64,000 nucleotides of DNA from CAYJDR01 sp964368965 (GTDB lineage: Bacteria; Chrysiogenota; Deferribacteres; Deferribacterales; Mucispirillaceae). A model generated the notes under the pieces. That model was not told where the DNA came from and ran no database searches. It was given only the letters and a program-made list of their open reading frames with translations. The stretch covers positions 1-64,000 of the forward strand of contig CAYJDR010000005.1 in the NCBI GenBank assembly GCA_964368965.1, given 5' to 3'. Below, piece after piece: positions 35,962 through 44,701 of the stretch. Position 1 is the first letter of the stretch, and every line of letters starts with the position of its first letter. Position numbers and translations under genes: made by a program.

Positions 35962-35989
35962 ACTCTAACATATCTTTAAAAATTTGCAA
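35962..35989 (-). promoter_or_regulatory. possible promoter of the AhbD-like gene
   Basis: Minus-strand TTGCAA (complement of 35984-35989), 16 bp, TAGAGT (complement of 35962-35967). The match is weak but well placed, about 25 bp before the ATG. The rest of 35990-36109 shows only AT-rich sequence. Confidence 0.35.
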
Positions 35990-36109
35990 GAGATTATTTG
36001 AATTTACCTTATATTTATTAGCTTCTTACTTCAAAACATTATTATAAAACTTGTGCATGATAAAATATCTCAAACTTATATCAAGCTCAATCAATTTAAT
36101 TAAAACATA

Positions 36110-36952
36110 TTAATATATGCCTCTCACCCTACCATCAAGTGTGTAGATAAAATATGCATCATCTACATTCAATTGCTCTAATTCGTAGGATTGAGGCAAT
36201 GGAACAGTACCCATTGTTTTTAGCACACGTATGACCTCTCGGTCAAGTGCTGGATATCCACTAGTTTGTTTTAATTTGATATTCACAATACGTCCGTTTT
36301 TAAAAATTGAGAAACTAACATTTACTACACCAGACTCATTATTTTGTACAGACAAATCGGGATATTTCCATATTTGATACACATTTCTTTTAAATTTTGA
36401 GAAGTATGAAGCGTATCTTTCCTCAAAAATCGAATATGATGCCGAATCTTCACCTGGTTTCTCTGGTGGTTTTTGCCTTGCGATGCGCTCTATTATATCT
36501 GACACATCTGCCAGTGTTTTTTCATCTTCTTCTATCAGTTCCAGCGGTTTTTCAATATCATCCATGTCTACTAGGTCGCGTACGGTGTCGCCTGTTGGGG
36601 ATTTTTCTTCATCTTCACCTTGCACATTTTTTTCATCATTGCTATCTGCTGGCTCGCTTATTGTGTTTTCAGCTATTTTTGGTGCAGTGTTGACGTCTTT
36701 ATCCATTGTTGTTTCGGCGTCTGGCAATGGTTCAATATATTCATTAGGTGGGATAGGTGTCGGGCTCGGCGCTAAAGGCGGCGGTGTTGGCTCTTTTTCT
36801 TCTTTTGGCACAACAGATATCTCTATAGGCTTCTCTTCTGTAGGTGTTTCAGGCTTTTCAGGTATGGTGATGTATTTTATCGCACCTATATGGATAACAA
36901 CGGATAAAATAACCCCAATAAAAATCAACTTGTTATCTATAATAAACTGCAA
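36110..36952 (-). CDS. TonB-like energy-transducing protein
   Basis: 280 residues. One N-terminal membrane segment (about 9-29, LIFIGVILSVVIHIGAI) is followed by a long Pro/Glu-rich periplasmic linker (PTPPPLAPSPTPIPPNEYIEPLP and acidic stretches). A C-terminal TonB domain follows (VYQIWKYPDLSVQ, GVVNVSFSIFKNGRIVNIKLKQTSGYPALDREVIRVLK, PQSYELEQL). TonB links the proton-motive force, via ExbB-ExbD, to outer-membrane transporters; paralogues act in other envelope systems. No exbBD or TonB-dependent receptor is in the window. The start is TTG 36952 with GGTAGG seven bases upstream. Confidence 0.8.
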   Translation of the reverse strand: MQFIIDNKLIFIGVILSVVIHIGAIKYITIPEKPETPTEEKPIEISVVPKEEKEPTPPPLAPSPTPIPPNEYIEPLPDAETTMDKDVNTAPKIAENTISEPADSNDEKNVQGEDEEKSPTGDTVRDLVDMDDIEKPLELIEEDEKTLADVSDIIERIARQKPPEKPGEDSASYSIFEERYASYFSKFKRNVYQIWKYPDLSVQNNESGVVNVSFSIFKNGRIVNIKLKQTSGYPALDREVIRVLKTMGTVPLPQSYELEQLNVDDAYFIYTLDGRVRGIY

Positions 36953-37057
36953 CGCTTAACCTACCATAAACATACTTATCTATCTTAGACATTTATAATA
37001 GACGAAAGTATCAAAAAGTCATCATAAATATTTACCATATAATTTGATATAAAAAAA

Positions 37058-37078
37058 CTTGACATGAACTAACTCAAG
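37058..37078. promoter_or_regulatory. HAIR-like HspR operator
   Basis: CTTGACA (37058-37064), seven bases, ACTCAAG (37072-37078). The HspR-associated inverted repeat is CTTGAGT-N7-ACTCAAG; spacing is exact and the right half is perfect, with two mismatches on the left. It overlaps the -35 and spacer of the heat-shock promoter, as expected for repression, and hspR itself is the third gene of the operon. Confidence 0.82.
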
Positions 37079-37087
37079 TTTTATACT
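37059..37087 (+). promoter_or_regulatory. heat-shock operon promoter
   Basis: Perfect TTGACA (37059-37064), 17-bp spacer, TATACT (37082-37087). It is a near-consensus housekeeping promoter embedded in the HAIR operator. hsp20 begins at 37126 behind AAAGGAG. Confidence 0.85.
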
Positions 37088-37125
37088 GTCTATAGTGTAA
37101 ATAATCATTATAAAGGAGCACTAAT

Positions 37126-37551
37126 ATGGGAATTGTTAGATGGACACCTGTTCGAGAACTATTTTCAATGCAAGAACGTATGCACAAAATATTTGATGAG
37201 TCATTCAAAAACTCTAGTGGCGATTGGTCACCAGCTGTTGATATCTTAGAAAACGACACTGAGATTATCATAATCTGTGAAGCACCTGGCGTATCAGAAG
37301 ATGATATTGATATCCAAGTTGCTGAAGGTGTGCTTATATTATCTGGTGAAAAACGCTTCCGTGAAGAAGAAAAAGGCGATAAATATTTCAGGCTAGAGCG
37401 TGCATTCGGCAAGTTTACTCGCTCGTTCGCTATACCTAGCGCTGTTGATACTGCCACAATTAAGGCATCACTTAAAAATGGCATATTGAAAATTACACTT
37501 GCAAAACGCCCTGACATTGCACCAAAAACAATAAAAATAGAGAAAGAGTAG
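37126..37551 (+). CDS. Hsp20/alpha-crystallin small heat-shock protein
   Basis: 141 residues. A short N-terminal arm ([23 protein letters not shown]) is followed by the alpha-crystallin domain at about 35-135. This includes [40 protein letters not shown] and the conserved [31 protein letters not shown] segment with the A-x-x-x-n-G-v/i-L motif. It acts as an ATP-independent holdase that keeps unfolding proteins soluble. It is the first gene of the HspR-controlled operon, with AAAGGAG before the ATG, and dnaJ follows 11 bp after its stop. Confidence 0.95.
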   Translation: MGIVRWTPVRELFSMQERMHKIFDESFKNSSGDWSPAVDILENDTEIIIICEAPGVSEDDIDIQVAEGVLILSGEKRFREEEKGDKYFRLERAFGKFTRSFAIPSAVDTATIKASLKNGILKITLAKRPDIAPKTIKIEKE

Positions 37552-37562
37552 GATTTATTAAA

Positions 37563-38675
37563 ATGGCAAAAACGTATTATGAGATTTTAGAGGTTACAAA
37601 ATCAGCCTCTGCCGATGAAATTAAAAAAAGCTATAGAAAATTAGCACGCAAATATCACCCTGATGTCAATCCTGATAACAAGGAAGCTGAAGCAAAGTTT
37701 AAAGACATATCAGAAGCTTATGCCGTTTTATCTGATGCAGATAAACGTAAACAATATGACTCTGTAGGCCACGACGCTTTCACAAGTAGCGGACAAGGCT
37801 ATAACTTCAACAACATGAACTTTGAAGACATGCGCAACTTCCGTTTTGGCGGTGGTGGTTCTTTTGAGGATATGTTTGGCGATATTTTTGGCGGTGCTAG
37901 GCGTGGTGGCGGTCGCTCAAGGCGCCCTACTGTCACAAAAGGTGACGATATCACATACTCAATAAAAGTTCCATTTGCAGACACTGTCACAGGCTCAAGC
38001 ATTGAAGTAAACGTAAACCATTCTGTAACTTGCGATAAATGTGGGGGCACAGGCGGTAAAAAGTCGACATGTTCATCATGTCATGGTACTGGCGCAAGCT
38101 CGCAAGGTGGCGGTATGTTCCAAACTGCATGTGGCACTTGCGGTGGTACTGGCGAACAGTATACTGAAAAATGTAGCAAATGTAACACAAGTGGCTACAC
38201 ACTAACGACAGAGCGTATAAAAGTTAATATCCCAGCTGGCATATCGCATGAAGCAAAAATACGCATCGCTGGCAAAGGCAACGCTGGTAAAAACGGCGGA
38301 CCTAGTGGCGACTTGTTCATAATTGCAGATGTTGTGCCTAGCACAGTTTACACACGTGAAGGCAACGACTTGATGGCGACTATACCTGTTGATATATTTG
38401 AAGCAACACTTGGTGCAAAAATAAGTGTACCAACTCCTTACGGTGCTGTTATGTTAAACATTCCTGCTGGTACTAAAGGCGGGCAAAAGTTCCGTTTAAA
38501 AGGCAGAGGCATGCCTATCATGCGTAAAGATACAAAAGGCGATTTATATATAATAGTTGAACTAGTTACACCAACTGAAATATCAAGTGATGTCGAGAAT
38601 ATGCTGAAATCAGCAATGGAACAAACAAAGCGACCTGATAGGCAAAGCATTATCGCACAAGGTACAATAAGTTAA
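37563..38675 (+). CDS. dnaJ: chaperone DnaJ
   Basis: 370 residues with a complete type-I DnaJ layout: J domain with HPD at 32-34, Gly/Phe-rich region about 78-115, and zinc-binding domain with four cysteine pairs (C157/C160, C170/C173, C190/C193, C204/C207). The last pair reads CSKCNTSG instead of the usual CxxCxGxG. The C-terminal substrate-binding domains end in [13 protein letters not shown]. It stimulates DnaK ATPase and hands over substrates. dnaK and grpE are not in this operon; together with hspR this points to a second, stress-type DnaJ. Confidence 0.93.
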   Translation: MAKTYYEILEVTKSASADEIKKSYRKLARKYHPDVNPDNKEAEAKFKDISEAYAVLSDADKRKQYDSVGHDAFTSSGQGYNFNNMNFEDMRNFRFGGGGSFEDMFGDIFGGARRGGGRSRRPTVTKGDDITYSIKVPFADTVTGSSIEVNVNHSVTCDKCGGTGGKKSTCSSCHGTGASSQGGGMFQTACGTCGGTGEQYTEKCSKCNTSGYTLTTERIKVNIPAGISHEAKIRIAGKGNAGKNGGPSGDLFIIADVVPSTVYTREGNDLMATIPVDIFEATLGAKISVPTPYGAVMLNIPAGTKGGQKFRLKGRGMPIMRKDTKGDLYIIVELVTPTEISSDVENMLKSAMEQTKRPDRQSIIAQGTIS

Positions 38676-38685
38676 CGGTGAACTT

Positions 38686-39057
38686 ATGAACAGAAATAAA
38701 CCAATATATGCCATAAGTATTGTGTCTGAAATACTTGGTTTGCACCCTCAAACGCTCAGACAATACGAGCGCATGGGGTTGATAGTACCTTCAAGAACAA
38801 TGGGCAACACTAGGCTGTATTCTGATGAAGATTTAGAAAGGCTTAGGTTTATCACAGAGTTAACAAAGGATATCGGTGTAAACCTTGCTGGTGTTGAAAT
38901 TATCATGCAAATGCGTGATGAAATCGCATCGTTGAACGGCACAATCAATGCCCTACAACAACATATAAAGCTAACATATGGCGAAGAACTATCACAAAAA
39001 CAAGAACAACTCACATATGGCATGCAATTTAGAAAAATACACATAGAAAGTGAATAA
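38686..39057 (+). CDS. hspR: HspR, MerR-family heat-shock repressor
   Basis: 123 residues. The N-terminal MerR winged helix (YAISIVSEILGLHPQTLRQYERMGLIVPSRTMGNTRLYSDEDLERLRFI) has the LHPQTLRQYE recognition helix typical of HspR, followed by a coiled-coil dimerisation helix. HspR represses chaperone operons by binding HAIR elements, often with DnaK as co-repressor. A HAIR-like operator lies over the promoter of this same operon at 37058, giving direct autorepression. It is flanked by dnaJ and clpB, as in other HspR systems. Confidence 0.92.
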   Translation: MNRNKPIYAISIVSEILGLHPQTLRQYERMGLIVPSRTMGNTRLYSDEDLERLRFITELTKDIGVNLAGVEIIMQMRDEIASLNGTINALQQHIKLTYGEELSQKQEQLTYGMQFRKIHIESE

Positions 39058-39076
39058 ATTTTGATAGGTGTTATTT

Positions 39077-41677
39077 ATGAACTATAATAAAATGACTATA
39101 AAATCACAAGAAATTATACAAAGTGCATTAAAACTGGCTGAGGAGTTACAAAACTCGTCAATCAACCCAGAACACATTTTTGCAGCACTAATCATGCAAA
39201 ATGACGGACTTGTTAGGCCACTTCTTCAAAAGATTGGCGTAAACCCTGAGCTTTTACTAAGTGAAACAAACACTATCTTAAACTCCCTACCGAAAGTGTC
39301 AAGCGTTGAGCAAGTATTCTTCTCTAGCGATGCTAAAAAAGTTATTGACTATGCTTTTGATAGTGCAAAAAAAATGAATGATGAATACGTTTCAACTGAA
39401 CACATCTTAATGGGTGTTATTGAGCATGCAGGCTACTCGCTACGCAAAGCAATAGGCAACGCTTCACTTACAGCAAAAGATGTTAAAAAAGCAGTTGAAG
39501 AACTTCGTGGTGGCTCTACAATCACAAGCCAAAACCCTGAAGATAAAATGAACACGCTTGAGAAATACACAATCAACCTCACGCAAGCAGCAAGGGACGG
39601 CAAACTCGACCCAGTAATCGGCAGAGATGAAGAAATTAGACGTGTCGTACACGTACTATCACGTAGAACAAAGAACAACCCTGTACTAATCGGCGAACCA
39701 GGTGTCGGTAAAACAGCTATCGCTGAAGGGCTTGCACAACGTATCGTAAATGGCGATGTACCTGAAAGTTTGAAAGATAAAATCATTGCTGTACTCGACA
39801 TGGGAGCATTAATCGCTGGCACACAATACCGTGGCGAGTTTGAAGATAGACTTAAAGCTATACTTAAAGAAACAAGTGAAAGTAATGGTGGAATAATACT
39901 TTTTATTGATGAATTACACACATTAGTTGGTGCTGGCGCAACAAGTGGCGCAATGGATGCTGCAAACATTTTAAAGCCTTCACTTGCACGTGGAGAACTT
40001 CATTGTATCGGCGCAACAACGCTTGATGAATATAAAAAATATATCGAAAAAGATGCTGCACTTGAGCGCCGCTTTCAACCTGTAATAGTGAAAGAGCCAT
40101 CTGTTGAAGATACGGTTTCTATCCTACGAGGGTTAAAAGAACGCTATGAACTGCACCATGGAGTACGCATAAAAGATACTGCACTTGTCGCAGCCGCACA
40201 CCTTGCAAACAAATATATATCAGATAGATTTATGCCTGATAAAGCAATAGACTTGATAGATGAAGCTACAGCACGCTTACGCATGGAAATTGACAGCATG
40301 CCTGCTGAACTTGATGAACTTGAACGTAGACACAGGCAACTTGAAATTGAGAAACAAGCATTAAAACGTGAGTCAGACACCGCGTCTAAATCGAGGCTTG
40401 CAAAAATTGAAGAAGAAATTGCAGACCTACAAGAAAGTATCTCAACAATGTCTGCACAATGGAAAAATGAGAAAAACGTAATTAAATCTTCACGAGATAT
40501 AAAACAAGAAATTGAAGATTGCAAGCAAGAAGCCATCATCGCTGAACGTCATGGCGATTTTGCAAAAGCTGGTGAGCTAAAGTATGGCAAACTTGTTGAA
40601 CTTGAGAAAAAACAAGAAGAAATCTCTGAGCAACTAAAAGCTATCCAACATGGACAAGCTATGCTTAAAGAAGAAGTCGATGAAGAAGATGTTGCAGAAG
40701 TTGTTTCAAGGTGGACAGGTGTCCCTACTCGTAAACTATTAGAAGTGGAAGCAAATAAATTGCTCAAAATGGAAGAATGGCTTCACAAACGTGTCGTTGG
40801 GCAACATAAAGCTATCATGGCTATAAGCGAAGCTGTTAGGCGTAGCCGTGCTGGCCTGAACGACCCTAAGCGCCCTATGGGCTCATTCATCTTCTTAGGC
40901 CCTACTGGTGTCGGTAAAACAGAGCTTGCAAAAGCATTAGCCGAGTTCTTGTTTGATACTGAAGATGCAATGATAAGGATAGATATGAGCGAATACATGG
41001 AGAAGCATGCCGTTGCTAAGCTTATCGGAGCGCCTCCAGGATACGTTGGCTATGAGGAAGGCGGACAACTCACTGAAAAAGTACGCCGTCGCCCATACTC
41101 TGTGATACTGCTTGATGAAATCGAAAAAGCGCACCCTGATGTATTCAACATCTTGCTACAAGTGCTTGATGATGGCAGACTTTCAGACTCTAAGGGGCGA
41201 GTTGTAAACTTTAAAAATACGGTAATCATCATGACCTCAAATATTGGCTCGCCATTAATCATGGATGAGTTCGCAGGCGATGGCACACTTGATGAAAAGT
41301 ATGAGCGCATAAATAAAACTGTTGCGAACGAATTATCGCACTATTTTAAACCTGAATTTTTGAACAGGGTTGATGATACAATAGTGTTCCACCCGTTGAC
41401 AGATAGCGATATTAGAAGCATTGCAAAATTACTACTCAATAGCTTTAACAAACGTTTAGAAGACCTTGACATTAAAGCAACTTTTGATGAAAGCGTAATA
41501 GAAGCACTTGTCGAAAGTGGCTATGATATGAGCTTTGGTGCAAGACCTATGAAACGTGCAATACAAAAAATTATTGAAAATAAAATTGCAGAAAAGCTCA
41601 TAAGTGGCGATATTATACCTAATACTGAAATAAAAATATCATATAATAATGGACAAATTGTGTTTTCTATTGTCTAA
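39077..41677 (+). CDS. clpB: ClpB disaggregase
   Basis: 866 residues from ATG 39077 (an in-frame GTG nine bases earlier is less likely). Clp N-terminal repeats come first (about 1-145). AAA+ module 1 has [18 protein letters not shown] and [14 protein letters not shown] coiled-coil M domain marks ClpB rather than ClpA/C (about 410-520, rich in E, K and R). AAA+ module 2 has [45 protein letters not shown] and [16 protein letters not shown]. It rescues aggregated proteins with DnaK-DnaJ. It is the last gene of the HspR operon. Usually clpB is of this length (about 860). Confidence 0.95.
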   Translation: MNYNKMTIKSQEIIQSALKLAEELQNSSINPEHIFAALIMQNDGLVRPLLQKIGVNPELLLSETNTILNSLPKVSSVEQVFFSSDAKKVIDYAFDSAKKMNDEYVSTEHILMGVIEHAGYSLRKAIGNASLTAKDVKKAVEELRGGSTITSQNPEDKMNTLEKYTINLTQAARDGKLDPVIGRDEEIRRVVHVLSRRTKNNPVLIGEPGVGKTAIAEGLAQRIVNGDVPESLKDKIIAVLDMGALIAGTQYRGEFEDRLKAILKETSESNGGIILFIDELHTLVGAGATSGAMDAANILKPSLARGELHCIGATTLDEYKKYIEKDAALERRFQPVIVKEPSVEDTVSILRGLKERYELHHGVRIKDTALVAAAHLANKYISDRFMPDKAIDLIDEATARLRMEIDSMPAELDELERRHRQLEIEKQALKRESDTASKSRLAKIEEEIADLQESISTMSAQWKNEKNVIKSSRDIKQEIEDCKQEAIIAERHGDFAKAGELKYGKLVELEKKQEEISEQLKAIQHGQAMLKEEVDEEDVAEVVSRWTGVPTRKLLEVEANKLLKMEEWLHKRVVGQHKAIMAISEAVRRSRAGLNDPKRPMGSFIFLGPTGVGKTELAKALAEFLFDTEDAMIRIDMSEYMEKHAVAKLIGAPPGYVGYEEGGQLTEKVRRRPYSVILLDEIEKAHPDVFNILLQVLDDGRLSDSKGRVVNFKNTVIIMTSNIGSPLIMDEFAGDGTLDEKYERINKTVANELSHYFKPEFLNRVDDTIVFHPLTDSDIRSIAKLLLNSFNKRLEDLDIKATFDESVIEALVESGYDMSFGARPMKRAIQKIIENKIAEKLISGDIIPNTEIKISYNNGQIVFSIV

Positions 41678-41700
41678 TATATATAATATAAAATTATCAT

Positions 41701-41725
41701 GTGCGGCAGGATGACCCTGCCACAC
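41701..41725 (+). terminator. hairpin between clpB and the sigma factor gene
   Basis: GGCAGG (41705-41710), loop ATGAC, CCTGCC (41716-41721), extended by GTG/CAC across a mismatch. It is followed only by TTTAA, so it is a weak or attenuating terminator; read-through into the sigma gene is possible. Confidence 0.45.
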
Positions 41726-41763
41726 TTTAATACGTTAGATGCGTTATATATCTGGGAGTAATT

Positions 41764-42696
41764 ATGGAACACAAAGACTCCTCAAAAGATAACACTGAAA
41801 TTGAAGTTTTTGAAGACTTTGAACTTGATGTTACCGAAATAATTGAGCCGATAAAATTAGAAGATACCGAGAATGCCTCGACAGATACCCTTTCGTTGTA
41901 TTTTAAAAATATCTCTAATTACACACATTTACCGCAAGAAAAAGAATATGAACTCGGTAAAAAAATCCAGTCTGGTGACAAAGAAGCCCTGAAAGAACTT
42001 GTGCTTGCGAACTTGAAGTTTGTAGTTTCGCTAGCAAACAAGTATAAAAATTCAGGAATACCGCTTACAGACATCATCAACCAAGGAAATATTGGGTTGC
42101 TTGAAGCTGCAAAACGCTTTGATCCAGAGAAAAATGTTAAGTTTATCACATATGCAGTATGGTGGATTAGGCAAGCGATTATTCAAGGCATTACAGAGCA
42201 AACAGGCTCAGTACGCCTGCCTATAAAACAAGCGCATATATTATACAAAATAAACATGGCAAAGGAACGCCTCACTAAAGAGCTAAGCCATGAGCCAACT
42301 TTTGAGGATATATCTAAAGCTACCGGCATAGATATTAATGACATTGATACAGTTCTGCGCGTGTCTAGAAACGACCTATCACTCGACGCGCCTATCCGAA
42401 ACAATGAAGATATCACGTTTCTAGATAACCTAGAAGCTGTTAATAATGTCGAAACAGACATAATTAACAAAACGCTTAGAAATTCGATTGAAGACATGAT
42501 ATCAGACCTTAGCGACCGTGAAATAGACATTATCACAAAACGCTATGGACTATACGGCGAAAAACCGCAAACACTAGGTGAAATTGGTGACGAGCTAGGC
42601 ATATCTCGTGAACGTGTAAGGCAACTAGAGTTAAAAGCACTCGATAAATTACGCAAAAAAGCACTACGAAAAAAACTTAGAGATTACCTAAACTAA
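41764..42696 (+). CDS. group-2 sigma-70 family sigma factor
   Basis: 310 residues. An acidic N-terminus of about 40 residues precedes region 1.2 (DTLSLYFKNISNYTHLPQEKEYELGKKI), region 2 (LVLANLKFVVSLANKYKNSGIPLTDIINQGNIGLLEAAKRF, then FITYAVWWIRQAIIQGI), region 3 and region 4.2 (TLGEIGDELGISRERVRQLELKAL). Region 1.1 is absent, so it is an alternative sigma of the RpoS/RpoH-like or SigA-paralogue kind. Its place immediately after the heat-shock operon suggests a stress role. GGGAG precedes the ATG, and it ends at its own terminator. Confidence 0.88.
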   Translation: MEHKDSSKDNTEIEVFEDFELDVTEIIEPIKLEDTENASTDTLSLYFKNISNYTHLPQEKEYELGKKIQSGDKEALKELVLANLKFVVSLANKYKNSGIPLTDIINQGNIGLLEAAKRFDPEKNVKFITYAVWWIRQAIIQGITEQTGSVRLPIKQAHILYKINMAKERLTKELSHEPTFEDISKATGIDINDIDTVLRVSRNDLSLDAPIRNNEDITFLDNLEAVNNVETDIINKTLRNSIEDMISDLSDREIDIITKRYGLYGEKPQTLGEIGDELGISRERVRQLELKALDKLRKKALRKKLRDYLN

Positions 42697-42702
42697 TAAT
42701 CA

Positions 42703-42730
42703 GGCGTTGGGACAGTTCCAACGCCTTTTC
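42703..42730 (+). terminator. intrinsic terminator of the sigma factor gene
   Basis: GGCGTTGG (42703-42710), loop of seven, CCAACGCC (42718-42725), then TTTT. A strong eight-base stem. Confidence 0.85.
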
Positions 42731-42734
42731 TATT

Positions 42735-43523
42735 CTAAAACTTTCCGTTATTATTCTTCCAGCTGCTTTTATCTGGAATAGGCGCTACAACATCCCAATG
42801 TTCTGCTATTTTGCCCTCTTCTATACGAAATAGGTCATAAAATGCAGTATGTTCTTCACCGAAGTAACCTTCCATAACACTTATTACAAAGTTACCTTCA
42901 CCAAATAACATGTGTAAATTCTTAAACACCATATTTTTACCTATTTTGCCTAATTCTTCAAGCCCAACACCAAGCCCCGATAAGCCATCTGCAATCATTG
43001 GGTTGTGTTGGATATACCTATCACCATCAAAATAGTTACCCATTGCTCCATAATCGCCACCTATTAAGACGTTCTCTAAAAACTCTTTTACTAAGTCCTT
43101 ATTTTGCAATGTTTGTTCAAAGTCTTTCAGTTCAACATCGCCATCTACTTGCGACCTGCCACTTGGATTTATGCCTGCGTATGGTTGAATATTATCCCAA
43201 TGTTCAGCGATTTGGTCGCCTTCAAAGCGAAATATATCAAACGCTACAACATCGCCCGCACCAGCAAAGTTATAGATGCAGTGCAGCACTACATGGTTAT
43301 GGTCGCTAAATCCACGCACAACTTCAACACTCGATTTTACACTTTGGTTTGCAAAATATTGAGTTGCATCTAAAAAAGCTTGCTTACCACTTGCATACTC
43401 TAGATTATGTTGGATATAGCTATCTGTGAGTGTTTGCTCGCCAACACTTGAGTCGCCCTCGACTAAACTACGTACTAGGGCTTTAGCCATCTCAACTTGG
43501 TATCCTGTTCCTGTAATTGACAT
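42735..43523 (-). CDS. tandem SnoaL-like (NTF2-fold) protein
   Basis: 262 residues made of two copies of one SnoaL-like domain, about 5-115 and 140-250. Both copies contain YIQHN and end with a DIFRFEGDQIAEHWD / DLFRIEEGKIAEHWD strand, so the gene arose by internal duplication and fusion. SnoaL-like folds include polyketide cyclases and many uncharacterised small-molecule-binding proteins; the conserved His and Asp could be catalytic, but no substrate can be named. It is monocistronic, with AAGGAGG before the ATG. Confidence 0.8.
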   Translation of the reverse strand: MSITGTGYQVEMAKALVRSLVEGDSSVGEQTLTDSYIQHNLEYASGKQAFLDATQYFANQSVKSSVEVVRGFSDHNHVVLHCIYNFAGAGDVVAFDIFRFEGDQIAEHWDNIQPYAGINPSGRSQVDGDVELKDFEQTLQNKDLVKEFLENVLIGGDYGAMGNYFDGDRYIQHNPMIADGLSGLGVGLEELGKIGKNMVFKNLHMLFGEGNFVISVMEGYFGEEHTAFYDLFRIEEGKIAEHWDVVAPIPDKSSWKNNNGKF

Positions 43524-43598
43524 AAAATTGCCTCCTTATTAGCTTAACATCATTTTATTAAACGTATTGGCAATTTTGTAGTTATTTTTATGGCCTAT

Positions 43599-43633
43599 GA
43601 AAAAAAGAAAGGTAGCTAAAATAGATAGCTACC
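43599..43633 (-). terminator. intrinsic terminator after queD
   Basis: GGTAGCTA (43611-43618) pairs with TAGCTACC (43626-43633). Read on the minus strand it is followed by a T-rich run (complement of 43599-43610). It closes the twelve-gene operon. Confidence 0.8.
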
Positions 43634-43643
43634 TGAAATGTGA

Positions 43644-44006
43644 TTAATTGTTTGAATATTCTGCTGCTGAGTCGAAGTTTTCCCAAACTATGATTTTATC
43701 AACCTTTTCACCGTAGTGAACAGCCAGTTTATCATAGATATATTTTGCGATATTTTCACTAGTTGGGTTTACAACTTTGAAATACTCAAGCTCGTTTAGA
43801 TACACATGATCTAATTCATCTAAGATTTCTTTCAAATGTTTTTTGAAATCTCTAAAATCTTCAACCATGCCTAAGCTGTTTAAAGTTTCGCTTTTCAAAA
43901 ACGCTTCTACTTTCCAATTATGGCCGTGTAGGTTTTCACAATTGCCTTTATATTCGCGTAAATTGTGTGCTGATGAAAAATCCTTTACTATTTTAACCCT
44001 GTACAT
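43644..44006 (-). CDS. queD: 6-carboxy-5,6,7,8-tetrahydropterin synthase
   Basis: 120 residues, the normal QueD length. Zinc ligands H14, H27 and H29 and the catalytic C23 are present in SSAHNLREYKGNCENLHGHNWK. The later MVEDFRDFKK and NPTSENIAKYIYDKL are family motifs, and ENFDSAAEY ends it. It makes 6-carboxy-tetrahydropterin in queuosine/7-deazaguanine synthesis. The start overlaps the pseudouridine synthase end by 19 bp, with AAGGGAG inside that gene. It is last in the operon and is the only queuosine gene here. Confidence 0.92.
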   Translation of the reverse strand: MYRVKIVKDFSSAHNLREYKGNCENLHGHNWKVEAFLKSETLNSLGMVEDFRDFKKHLKEILDELDHVYLNELEYFKVVNPTSENIAKYIYDKLAVHYGEKVDKIIVWENFDSAAEYSNN

Positions 44007-44701
44007 TTCTTTAACTCCCTTAACTCGTTCTTTGTCAGTTTTAAATGTTCGCCTGGGCGCATATCATCAAGTAATATTGGCCCTATGCGTATACGTACTA
44101 ATCTTTTAACTCTAACGCCAAAGTATGCAAACATGTCACGAATTTGGCGCTTCTTACCTTGTTTTAATATGATTTTGTATTGTTTCCTACTCATGTATGC
44201 AATATAGCATGGGTCGTATGTTGCTTTAGATGTTTCAAGCCCTTTTGAGAACTCACGCATCTCGCCTTCAGTGAGCATTCTATCAACAGTTACTGTGTAT
44301 TCTTTTTCGACCTTATGGTCTGGGCGTTGCATACGTTGGATAAGCTCACCATCGTTTGTGAATATTAATAGCCCTTCACTCTCATAGTCAAGCCTACCTG
44401 AATAAGGTATCTTTCTATTTGCAAATATCGAGAATTTCTCTAACGTATCTTTGCCTCTGCCGTCGCCATAAGCTGTTAATATTCCACGAGGTTTATAAAA
44501 TTTAAAAACTTCTGGATCACTTACGAATAACGGCTCACCATCGATAAAAACGACGTCGTTTTCCTCATCTACTTTTACGCCTTGCTCTGTAACTTTTTCG
44601 CCGTTTAGCGAAACTCTGCCAGATGCAATCAATGCGTCTACTTCTCTTCTTGAATAACCGCTGCTTGAGGCGATATACTTGTTAATTCTTGTTAATGTCA
44701 T
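43988..44701 (-). CDS. RsuA/RluB-type pseudouridine synthase
   Basis: About 237 residues. The N-terminal S4 RNA-binding domain (RINKYIASSSGYSRREVDALIASGRVSLNG) is followed by the catalytic domain with PYSGRLDYESEGLLIFTNDGEL, where the Asp of GRLD is catalytic, and KKRQIRDMFAYFGVRVKRLVRIRIGP. This is the RluB/RluE/RsuA branch that modifies rRNA uridine; the usual scpA-scpB-rluB neighbourhood favours RluB. ATG 44701 overlaps the scpB stop (ATGA), so I prefer it to the GTG at 44725. Confidence 0.9.
   Translation of the reverse strand: MTLTRINKYIASSSGYSRREVDALIASGRVSLNGEKVTEQGVKVDEENDVVFIDGEPLFVSDPEVFKFYKPRGILTAYGDGRGKDTLEKFSIFANRKIPYSGRLDYESEGLLIFTNDGELIQRMQRPDHKVEKEYTVTVDRMLTEGEMREFSKGLETSKATYDPCYIAYMSRKQYKIILKQGKKRQIRDMFAYFGVRVKRLVRIRIGPILLDDMRPGEHLKLTKNELRELKKCTGLK

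Noticed and set aside
37799..38650. Minus-strand frames opposite dnaJ
   Set aside because: They mirror the Gly/Cys-rich repeats of DnaJ and lack ribosome sites.
39433..39969. 178-codon minus-strand frame inside clpB
   Set aside because: Shadow of the ClpB AAA+ module; Ser/Pro/Leu-rich without any signal.
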